From CAZBBC01 sp964489835 (GTDB taxonomy: Bacteria > Calditrichota > Calditrichia > JAJRVZ01), in the NCBI GenBank assembly GCA_964489835.1, contig CAZBBC010000052.1, positions 1-26,887 on the forward strand: 26,887 bases of DNA, written 5' to 3'. Under the pieces are notes generated by a model that saw only the letters and a list, made by a program, of their open reading frames with translations, was not told the origin of the DNA and ran no database searches. Position numbers and translations under genes: made by a program. Positions 7,124 to 14,164 of the stretch are shown here, piece by piece. Each line of letters starts with the position of its first letter. Position 1 is the first letter of the stretch.

Positions 7124-9361
7124 TTATCTTATCAGCAACATTTTTTTCGAGCGGGTGAAATCTGCTGTTTTCAGGCGATAAATATATAAACCGGAGGCAA
7201 CAGATTTTCCATTTTGGTTGCGGCCATCCCATTGCACGTCATGGACACCTGCCTTCAGTTCATCCGCAATTATTGTCCTTACTTTCTCTCCAGTGATGGC
7301 AAAGATCTCCAGATCGACTTTCTTCCGTGCCGGTAAATTGAAGCGAATGGTCGTATTAGGATTAAAGGGATTGGGGTAATTTTGCTCCAGATGATAGTGA
7401 CGGATCAACGCCGCCTGTTCAAAATCAGCAATAGCATTGACAGGGGGTGTCTCCAACCACTCAAATATTTTGGTGAGTATATTCTTACGCAATTGGGCAC
7501 TATTGGCAGGGGTAATGAAATCGGTAATTGCTTCAAAACCAAAAGCAAAAAAGACCAGCTTATAGTCTTTTTCCGCATCCTCGGTACGAACAGCCGCATA
7601 CAGGTTCTGATTGGGAGGAGAATATCGGAAAATTGGATCTGTCCCATCTTTCAGGGTTAAAACATCAGGTGACGTCTGATTAAAGGCACCTTCATCACCG
7701 GTAATCTTAAGAAAAGTGAAATCTCCGGTAATCGGATCTCCGGGCATATTATATAGAATAAGCTGATCGGCATTATCACTGCCAATACCGACTTTAATAT
7801 AGTCTGAGAACAGGGGTTTATAAAAATTCCAGGTGAGTAAGTTTTGTCCGCTTAGAAATAATTTACCACCATTATCCAGATAAAAAGTCATCAAATTAAG
7901 CGCTTCATTCGATAATTGAATGACCGAGTGACCTCCGGTAAACCAAATCACTTTTTCAAATTGCAGGATCTGGGCTGAATCCGGGAGAGCCTGTACGTGC
8001 AGATCTCTGAAAGCGAATCTGGGCTTCGCGGACAGATCATTGATGGCATCCATGTAATATTGCTCGACATTATCTTCGAAGGCCATACCTTCATAATAAT
8101 CATTATCAACGATTAATAATTCTGCAGCATTTAATTCAATCTGTAAGCTCGTATCAGAAGAAACGGTAAATCCATTGATATCAATCAGGCCGTAAGGCAG
8201 GGCCGGTTTTATAACAATATCATAGGTCCCCGGGGGAACGGACAGACTATCTGTTCCGCTGCTACCGATATCCAGCGTATAGGTAATACCGGAAGCCAAA
8301 TCTTCGATAGCCGTAAACTCCAAAAAGACAGCAACCGGTTCCTGGGTCATCAAGTCACTGGCCTTAATTTTCCACTTAAAGCGATCGATGGGGGCTAAAC
8401 GGGGATTATAATTTATGACATCTTCAATGGATTGTGTATCACTAAAGACGATGCTGGTATCCGTACTTTTATAACCAAAGGCGTGGAATGAGATATCGAA
8501 TGCTGTATCATAGGGAATGAGTTTATAATCAGCGCTTTGATTGTCGACAAAAATTGTATCTTCCACCACCCATCCGCCGATTTGGGGGCGGCCGGGCCAG
8601 ACATCTTCCTCAACCGGCCCTAAAACAGCTCCGACCACACCATCCAGATTAAAAAAGGCATTCGGAACCGGATCGCCGTTTACACTGTCCAACACCGTAC
8701 CGCTTAAAATCCAGCGCGGATAGATGGCACTGACACCCATCTGATCATCAATATGCAAAGAACGGGGAGTGGTATCACCGGTAGCCACTGCATAAAACAT
8801 CGTCGCGTCCTCAATGACTTCACCGGCGCCGGGTTGTCCCGAACCGGGGGCGGCACCGGCATGGCCAAGCCCTAAATGATGCCCCATTTCGTGGGTTGCC
8901 GTGCTTTGCAAATCGATATGGTCAGGATCGCCATCGGTAGCCGGTGGAAAATCACCGGCATTCCAGATAAAATCCGATTCCACCGCATGGTAATCCGAGC
9001 CCTCACCATCAGTGAAAGTAGAAGAAAAGGCGATGACATTCTCACCGGGGGTAAAATTAACAAAATCATCATCAAAATAGATTAAATTAACATCATCCAG
9101 GGCGACACTGCTGGCTGTTGAAGTCCCGCCGTTGGTAAATTCAAAATAGGCCCCCCTGACCTGGTTCCACGAATTGGCACCGGCGTCAATGGCTGCTATC
9201 CAGTTCGACGACGTACCCTCGGCGACTTTATATACAAAGGGGAGATGATTTATACGGTAGCGACGATAATACCCATCCTCATTGGTAAAAATGCTGAAGG
9301 TTATCGCTAATCCCACCGGTAAAAGAAAAAATAGTATCAGTGTTTTTGAGAGTTTTTTCAT
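7124..9361 (-). CDS. Secreted matrixin-type (M10A-like metzincin) metalloprotease with T9SS sorting domain
   Basis: A 745-aa secreted zinc endopeptidase. The signal/anchor segment is at about 8-26. The metzincin site HEMGHHLGLGH at 157-167 supplies three His ligands and the catalytic Glu. ATMFY at 186-190 contains the Met-turn Met188, and SLHIDDQMGVSAIYP at 201-215 is the typical end of a matrixin catalytic domain. A carboxypeptidase-regulatory-like domain follows (SGTVLDSVNGDPVPNAFF at about 220), then about 412-635 has an alpha/beta GATase-like module (ELLIVDNDYY, WFTGGHSV, LDNGGKLFLSGQ). The C-terminus at 658-745 is a type A sorting domain (LEQNYPNPFNPNTTIRF, VQWDGRN, ASGLYIYRL, KKMLLIR). 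No pro-domain with a cysteine switch is visible. The ATG at 9361 has GAGG 7 nt upstream. It lies 251 nt downstream of the 181-aa gene on the same strand, a pairing that I believe recurs near matrixin genes in other bacteria. Confidence 0.93.
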   Translation of the reverse strand: MKKLSKTLILFFLLPVGLAITFSIFTNEDGYYRRYRINHLPFVYKVAEGTSSNWIAAIDAGANSWNQVRGAYFEFTNGGTSTASSVALDDVNLIYFDDDFVNFTPGENVIAFSSTFTDGEGSDYHAVESDFIWNAGDFPPATDGDPDHIDLQSTATHEMGHHLGLGHAGAAPGSGQPGAGEVIEDATMFYAVATGDTTPRSLHIDDQMGVSAIYPRWILSGTVLDSVNGDPVPNAFFNLDGVVGAVLGPVEEDVWPGRPQIGGWVVEDTIFVDNQSADYKLIPYDTAFDISFHAFGYKSTDTSIVFSDTQSIEDVINYNPRLAPIDRFKWKIKASDLMTQEPVAVFLEFTAIEDLASGITYTLDIGSSGTDSLSVPPGTYDIVIKPALPYGLIDINGFTVSSDTSLQIELNAAELLIVDNDYYEGMAFEDNVEQYYMDAINDLSAKPRFAFRDLHVQALPDSAQILQFEKVIWFTGGHSVIQLSNEALNLMTFYLDNGGKLFLSGQNLLTWNFYKPLFSDYIKVGIGSDNADQLILYNMPGDPITGDFTFLKITGDEGAFNQTSPDVLTLKDGTDPIFRYSPPNQNLYAAVRTEDAEKDYKLVFFAFGFEAITDFITPANSAQLRKNILTKIFEWLETPPVNAIADFEQAALIRHYHLEQNYPNPFNPNTTIRFNLPARKKVDLEIFAITGEKVRTIIADELKAGVHDVQWDGRNQNGKSVASGLYIYRLKTADFTRSKKMLLIR

Positions 9362-9445
9362 TGTAATTCCTCACTTCATCAGAGTAGTGTCAAAAGTTTT
9401 CATATGTTTTATATTTAACTTACTATTTTTATTGGCTTAAATAAT

Positions 9446-9618
9446 ACATCCCCCTAGCCCCCTTTGAAAGGGGGAAACTGATCCTCCCCCCTAATAAGGG
9501 GGGATAGAGGGGGGTGTTTCTTTCCTATTCTAACATCCCCTTAACCCCCTTTGAAAGGGGGAATCGGATCTTTCCCCCCTATGAAGGGGGGATTGAGGGG
9601 GGTGTTTTTTTCCTATTC
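9446..9618. repeat. Two tandem ~87-bp C/G-rich hairpin units
   Basis: Unit 1 (9446-9530) and unit 2 (9533-9618) share the order CCCCCTTTGAAAGGGGG hairpin, a second CCCCCC/GGGGGG hairpin, a GAGGGGGGTGTTT tail, and TTTCCTATTC. In unit 2 the last bases are the final Glu codon and the TAG stop of the 181-aa gene, so the duplicated segment includes the end of that gene. A related single CCCCCTTAGTCCCCCTTTT...AAGGGGG unit occurs at 25730-25766. The minus strand carries several G5-G6 runs and could form stable secondary structure between the two genes. Confidence 0.8.
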
Positions 9619-10158
9619 AACAAACTCTTTTATGCGTTCCGTAAATTCACTCAAATCATATTTAGGATAACGATCCGATTGTGAGACTGCTCCCGATGTA
9701 TCCATTTGTATCAGATCTTTCGCAATATTAGTATTAACGGCAATTTTACTTCCGCTTTCATCGACAATATCAAACTTACCCATCGCCATCGAATGCACCC
9801 AATAATGATCACGATGGTAAACTAAAAATAATAGTGTTTCTTCACCTTCAACAAATTGTGCCGACCCATCAACCACAAGGGCCTGGCTATCTACTTTGCC
9901 ACCCAACTCCTGAATGGTCAGATTTTTTTCGCCGGGATTTCCTTTCAGATGGTCCAGAATTGAAATGGTGGTATAGGTAAATATTTTCTCGTGCTTATCA
10001 TCCCAGCGCGATTCCACTTTTTCGACCTTTGCAATGACCACCAGGGTGGAAGTCTCCACTAATTTTTTAAGGGTCGTTTTGGCAAAACTGGTGGCCTGGG
10101 CTTGAGAAATCATACACAGCAGACCAATCATGCCAATAAATCCCAATATCCTTTTCAT
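9613..10158 (-). CDS. Small secreted protein paired with the matrixin gene, function unknown
   Basis: A 181-aa secreted protein. A cleavable signal peptide covers about residues 1-22 (LGFIGMIGLLCMISQAQA-T). The mature part follows a pattern that I recognise from uncharacterised proteins encoded near matrixin proteases: TSFAKTTLKKLVETSTLVVIAKV, a Trp-containing VESRWD, a TYTTISILDHLKGN strand-turn, a Gly-rich ELGGKVDS, the hydrophobic FVEGEETLLFLV, and MGKFDIV. It looks like a single small beta domain of OB/barrel type and lacks catalytic-looking residues. The ATG at 10158 has AAGGA about 9 nt upstream. It is the first gene of a probable two-gene unit with the matrixin. A chaperone, inhibitor or targeting partner is possible by context only. 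Confidence 0.85.
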   Translation of the reverse strand: MKRILGFIGMIGLLCMISQAQATSFAKTTLKKLVETSTLVVIAKVEKVESRWDDKHEKIFTYTTISILDHLKGNPGEKNLTIQELGGKVDSQALVVDGSAQFVEGEETLLFLVYHRDHYWVHSMAMGKFDIVDESGSKIAVNTNIAKDLIQMDTSGAVSQSDRYPKYDLSEFTERIKEFVE

Positions 10159-10900
10159 TTTAATTTCCTTTATTTAATAAGTATACAGTAAAATATAACC
10201 ATAATTTCAATTTATTCCCAAAATTTTATCAATCGTTAACAAGCAAATAGAACTTGTATTACAGCGGAACTTATTCCCACCCCCGTGTTAAAATCCTAAA
10301 TTCGAAATCCGAAACCCGAAACAATATCAAAATCCGAATGTTCAAAATTCTAAACATATTTTACATTGGGGATTGGGAATTGATTTGTTATTTGGAATTG
10401 GAAATTGGCATTTATTTAGGATTTCGTGCTTCGGGATTAGGATTTTCTTTGCCAGTCAATCGTTATGTTTTGAGAGGTAAAAAAAAATGGCCTTAAAATA
10501 ATTTGTTAGAAATTCCTCGCAAAGCGTAACGAAAAGATTTTTTTTTATTAAAGCGAAGCTGCAAATAGCAAGATAAAAATAGGCGAATTTTCGTTCGAGC
10601 AACTCAATACTACACACAGTACTGAACGTTAGCGAGTTTAAAGGAGTTTATCCCGTCGAAAGACGGGACCTGACTTTTTGTCCGGCAAAGCCGGACCGCC
10701 GGAGGCATATCAGTGAATGCTGAAGAATTGAAAACCTCCGTTGTGATTCATTTCGAATTGTGCCGAAAAAATACATCGGCCTCTGCATCGAAGGTGCCGT
10801 CTTACGGGGCCGATTGATTAGAAGGATTCTTTAGTATCAAGGCGAAGATCCGCCGCGTTATTGCCAGGTGGCGGGATAAAAGAACAAAGGATTCTTTAGA
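10159..10900. other. 742-nt intergenic region built mainly of dispersed repeats
   Basis: No convincing gene. The first ~95 nt should hold the promoter of the 181-aa gene. From about 10270 to 10470 the sequence is made of loosely repeated phrases (CCTAAATTCGAAATCCGAAA, TTTGGAATTGGAAATTGG). 10471-10538 is the reverse-orientation copy of 4084-4151. Two tight hairpins follow: TCCCGTC-GAAA-GACGGGA at 10651-10668 and GTCCGGC-AAA-GCCGGAC at 10680-10696. A diverged copy of the window-edge repeat lies at 10827-10888, flanked by a 13-bp direct repeat. An 80-codon plus-strand frame at 10254-10496 is read through this repeat and is not called a gene. Confidence 0.7.
10822..10899 (+). repeat. Diverged copy 3 of the TTCTTTTGT...ACAAAAGAA repeat, flanked by 13-bp direct repeats
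   Basis: Bases 10827-10888 (TTCTTTAGTATCAAGGCGAA ... GGGATAAAAGAACAAA) match the 49-bp unit at 1-49 at both ends but have a longer, different GC-rich core (CCGCCGCG...GGTGGCGGG). AAGGATTCTTTAG occurs at both 10822-10834 and 10887-10899, bracketing the unit. The element ends just before the transcription terminator at 10901-10936. Confidence 0.7.
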
Positions 10901-10936
10901 AAAAAAAAGGCCGAACTGGGATGAGCTCGGCCTTTT
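10901..10936 (-). terminator. Rho-independent terminator of the 700-aa gene and of the long minus-strand gene run
   Basis: Inverted repeat AAAAGGCCGA (10905-10914) / TCGGCCTTTT (10927-10936) with a 12-nt loop. On the minus strand the stem is followed by a run of nine T. It begins 18 nt past the stop codon of the 700-aa gene, which is the expected position for ending that transcript. Confidence 0.92.
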
Positions 10937-10953
10937 AATGTTAAAAACAGATT

Positions 10954-13056
10954 CTATTTGATAAGAATCATCTTCTTGCTTGCTACGAAATCATCCGCTT
11001 CAATCTTATAAAAATAGAGACCACTGGCCACTTTCTGACCAACATCATTCCTGCCATTCCAGGTAACGGTATATTGACCGGCCTTCTGATTTCCTTTAAC
11101 CAGCGAACGTACTTTTTGTCCGGTTACAGAATATACATTCAACTCAACATCGGTTTTCTTTGCCAGGTTGAAAGTAATCACTGTGCTGGGGTTAAATGGA
11201 TTCGGATAATTCTGTTCCAGTGAGAATCTTTGCGGAACGATGCCGTCAACCATTTCAATCGCATCGACAGAAGGAACAAATCCTAACCAATCCAGAGAAT
11301 TCGAAACCAGCGTTATAAAATTCGAGTCCCAGGCCCCGGCAGTGGTATCACTCCAGCCTGTGATATCATTCATTGCTTCAATCGCACAAGCTATCAGAAC
11401 AGTTTTAAATCCTGCACCTTCATATTTAACACCGACGTCCGGACCTTCCTCACTTGTAAGAATAAAATCAGCCTGATCAGCAATCAGATAATCGGTCCAG
11501 TTGCCGCCGTCAACCCAATCATCAGGACGCATGGGGACAAAATCAGCACTCATAAAATCAGTGATTTCATCACCTTCAGCACCGATGATCATACTATCCG
11601 GATTTCCGGGATCATTAGATCCACCGCTGATACTGAAGAAATCGAAAGCAAAATCACCAGCCACAAAAGTAGGCTCTTCATCTTCGCCATTGCCAAAGAA
11701 ATAATCCTGATCGGTGAAGAATAGACTACCACCGGCATTCAGAAAAGCGGCAAAAGCCTGATTTGGTTCATAGGCACGGGTCGGAATGACCGAAGTACCC
11801 CAGGCGGCATTGACGATACCATCAAAATTCGGACCCCAGGCATAGGTGGTAACAGAAGCGTCGATCCCTCTTCTTTCTCCAACATCCCAGACTTCGCAGG
11901 TATATCCCAGAGAATCCAATATAGTTTCCCAGGTAAAATAAGGAAAATCTGCCGGATCAACATAGGTATTATCAAGTACTAATAAAATATCCGGATTTGC
12001 ATTTACCGGGGCAATAACTTCAAAACTATTTGGAGACAGCAGATTCTCGATAGTGTAATTACCGTCATTGTCTTTTGCCGAAACCCAGTAATAGACCGTA
12101 TCTCCCAACGCAGCGCCGGGGTTATAGCTACCGGTATAGAGATCGCCATCAGCAACCATGGCAACACTATCACCAACCGGCGCTGAACTATTTACCGCCC
12201 AGTGTAACCAGGCACCGGTAACCGTACCTTCGTCGGTTACGGTTGCACTCACTTCAAAATCCTGAGCACCATTATAGGTATCAGGTAATATAGCGATACC
12301 ACCGACCGTTGGCTTCGCGCCATAAGGATAGGTTACACCAATTCTTTGTCCAAATTCAATGACCACATTATACCAACCCCAGGCACCTTCTGTCCAGGGA
12401 CCGCCAAACCAACTATAGGTATATCCTTTTGCGCCTACGTCGTCAGCCAGCGGGTGTGGTACGGCATCTTGTTTGACAAAGCCTACGAAAAACGCAGCCG
12501 GTGTACCTTCTGTGTCGCCAAAGAAAGGAACCGGAAAGAAATCCTCGATATTAATGGTTTGCCAATCTCCACTAGTAGAAGGAGCAAACGGTATAGGACC
12601 GGCGGCAACAGCACCCAATGGCGATCCGCCTTCCCAGTCAAGTCGGGAGGCTGCAAGACCAGGATCCCCTACCTGTGGATTGTCGGAAGCTTCCCAGACA
12701 TAAAAGAGAACCGTGGCCGAAGCATCACCATCATACCATTGATTTTCGATCGTATAAAGCGAACAAGCGCCTGCTCCCTTATACCAGACGGCCATGGTAT
12801 CCCCGGCGGCTCCTGAACCGAGATAATATTCCATATTACTGTCCGTGTGGTTAATCCATTGCAAGACCGCAGGTACCTTGTAAAGCGGAGCAGATGGGAC
12901 GGTTGATTTAGCAGATTTAGGTAATTTTACAATTTGACTGTTATCACCCGCATTTAATAGCTGAATCTTAGATGATTTGTCTGCTGCAAACAGAAAAGAC
13001 GTAAAAATAACTGTTAACACAAGTACAAATGCTACGGTAAAAACTTTACTCTTCAT
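10954..13056 (-). CDS. Secreted protein with Ig-like and GATase-like modules and a T9SS sorting domain, function unknown
   Basis: A 700-aa surface protein, last gene of the run. It has a signal peptide (residues 1-24, ending SFLFA-A). About 62-235 is a beta-rich region with many Trp and Tyr (MAVWYKGAGACSLYTIENQW, VLFYVWEASD), resembling a carbohydrate-binding-type jelly roll, though I cannot name the family. About 245-345 is an Ig/FN3-like domain (VEVSATVTD-type strand, DTVYYWVSAKDNDGN). About 355-595 is an alpha/beta module (DILLVLDNTYVD, LDSLGYTCEVWDV, AAFLNAGGSLFFTDQDYF), similar in pattern to the C-terminal module of the matrixin at 7124-9361. No nucleophile Cys stands at the expected elbow. 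Residues 612-700 form the type A sorting domain (LEQNYPNPFNPSTVITF, VTWNGRND, ASGLYFYKI, KKMILIK). The ribosome site is GGGAGAG, 5-6 nt before the ATG. Confidence 0.9.
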   Translation of the reverse strand: MKSKVFTVAFVLVLTVIFTSFLFAADKSSKIQLLNAGDNSQIVKLPKSAKSTVPSAPLYKVPAVLQWINHTDSNMEYYLGSGAAGDTMAVWYKGAGACSLYTIENQWYDGDASATVLFYVWEASDNPQVGDPGLAASRLDWEGGSPLGAVAAGPIPFAPSTSGDWQTINIEDFFPVPFFGDTEGTPAAFFVGFVKQDAVPHPLADDVGAKGYTYSWFGGPWTEGAWGWYNVVIEFGQRIGVTYPYGAKPTVGGIAILPDTYNGAQDFEVSATVTDEGTVTGAWLHWAVNSSAPVGDSVAMVADGDLYTGSYNPGAALGDTVYYWVSAKDNDGNYTIENLLSPNSFEVIAPVNANPDILLVLDNTYVDPADFPYFTWETILDSLGYTCEVWDVGERRGIDASVTTYAWGPNFDGIVNAAWGTSVIPTRAYEPNQAFAAFLNAGGSLFFTDQDYFFGNGEDEEPTFVAGDFAFDFFSISGGSNDPGNPDSMIIGAEGDEITDFMSADFVPMRPDDWVDGGNWTDYLIADQADFILTSEEGPDVGVKYEGAGFKTVLIACAIEAMNDITGWSDTTAGAWDSNFITLVSNSLDWLGFVPSVDAIEMVDGIVPQRFSLEQNYPNPFNPSTVITFNLAKKTDVELNVYSVTGQKVRSLVKGNQKAGQYTVTWNGRNDVGQKVASGLYFYKIEADDFVASKKMILIK

Positions 13057-13137
13057 TATTTCTCTCCCTTAAATGGTTAAACTTCAATAAACAATTACAA
13101 TTAATAGATTTTTCCCGGTATCACCTCCTTTTCCATG

Positions 13138-14019
13138 TTAATTTAGTTGACTTTTTATTTCCTCTAGTTTTTTAGTTAAATCAGCGATATAAACACCATA
13201 ATTTTCGGCATAATTATATTGTACGGCATATTGATCGGTGGCTTTGGGAATCGGATTGCTGAAAAATTCGATGCGATTGCCACCGTCGGTGACATCGAGG
13301 ATCGATATATTTGCGGTGGATATATTAACATTGCTAAGAGAGCCTATATAGACCAGTTTATTCTTTGATGTCACCAGTGTCGCTTCTCCATTCATCTCAG
13401 TATCTGTACTTAGCCCGGGAGCAAGCGTATCAACTTCTGATTTTATATTCGCCGCGGTAGATAAATATCCGGGGGATAATATTTCAACAAACTCCACCGA
13501 TTTATAAAATTTTTCCAGAGAAAAATAGGCTTGCGCTACAACCAGATATAGATCATTTTTGTTTATGGTCGGATCCTGCGCCAATTCAAATTCAGGCTTG
13601 TAAATTAATGCCATATCAACATTATCGATCGCGGTTTCATAATTCTTTTCAGCCAGTTCCACACCGGCAAGTCCTGCATAAGAATAAGCCATAACATCGT
13701 TATCATTGACACCAAAGGTCATTGCTTTGGCAAAATTTGCTCGTGCTAAATTAAAACTTTTAATTTTGGCATACGACCATCCTAATCCAACATAACTCTC
13801 AATATATAACGCATCACGTTCATTTGCCTGCAAAAACAGGTCAGCGGCTCGCTCGAAGTTCTTGTTACGAAATTCCTGCCAGCCTTCTTTTACCAGTGAA
13901 GTTACATTGGGTGCACTGCTGAAGGTGGGTATATTCTCACTCTTTTCCTCACACGCGCTAAAAATAAAGAAAAGAAAACTGCTAATCAACAGAAGATTAA
14001 CAATTTTTATTGATTTCAT
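13138..14019 (-). CDS. TPR-repeat lipoprotein
   Basis: A 293-aa protein with an N-terminal hydrophobic segment ending FSAC (Cys23), a good lipobox, so probably anchored to a membrane. Tetratricopeptide repeats cover about residues 42-190: KEGWQEFRNKNFERAADLFL, YVGLGWSYAKIKSFNLARAN, YAGLAGVELAEKNYETAIDN and YLVVAQAYFSLEKFYKSVEF. The remaining ~100 residues form a beta-rich tail. TPR proteins are protein-protein scaffolds. Its place between two sorting-domain cargo genes suggests a role in assembly or secretion of the surface module, which is inference. Spacing is 145 nt after the 1421-aa gene (with a hairpin between) and 81 nt before the 700-aa gene. AGGAG lies about 9 nt upstream of the ATG. 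Confidence 0.88.
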   Translation of the reverse strand: MKSIKIVNLLLISSFLFFIFSACEEKSENIPTFSSAPNVTSLVKEGWQEFRNKNFERAADLFLQANERDALYIESYVGLGWSYAKIKSFNLARANFAKAMTFGVNDNDVMAYSYAGLAGVELAEKNYETAIDNVDMALIYKPEFELAQDPTINKNDLYLVVAQAYFSLEKFYKSVEFVEILSPGYLSTAANIKSEVDTLAPGLSTDTEMNGEATLVTSKNKLVYIGSLSNVNISTANISILDVTDGGNRIEFFSNPIPKATDQYAVQYNYAENYGVYIADLTKKLEEIKSQLN

Positions 14020-14120
14020 CTTCTCGTCTCCTAATTTTATCTATAGTTTGTATCAAAAATCCTGAATCTATTTTATTAGACAAAATAACCTAATATCATA
14101 ACAATCCATTGGTTATGCGT

Positions 14121-14145
14121 AGAGACGTCCCGCCGGGACGTCTCT
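14121..14145. repeat. 25-bp hairpin with AGAGACGT/ACGTCTCT arms
   Basis: AGAGACGTCCCG - C - CGGGACGTCTCT is a perfect 12-bp stem. The outer arms match those of the palindrome at 7048-7079, but the inner 4 bp differ. It starts about 20 nt past the stop codon of the 1421-aa gene. No T-run follows on the minus strand, so it is more likely a mobile palindromic repeat or an mRNA-stabilising/attenuating hairpin than a true terminator. Confidence 0.75.
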
Positions 14146-14164
14146 GCATATGTAGAAAATGTCA

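Noticed and set aside
9446..9618. CRISPR-like array from repeated units
   Set aside because: Only two units, each internally palindromic and tandem without unique spacers.
10254..10496. 80-codon plus-strand reading frame
   Set aside because: It is read through dispersed AT-rich repeat phrases, has no ribosome site, and its composition follows the repeat rather than a protein.
12346..12816. 156-codon plus-strand frame opposite the 700-aa gene
   Set aside because: Antisense shadow of a clear coding gene with signal peptide and sorting domain.
14121..14145. Intrinsic terminator after the 1421-aa gene
   Set aside because: The stem is strong, but no T-run follows on the minus strand, and it belongs to a dispersed palindrome family.
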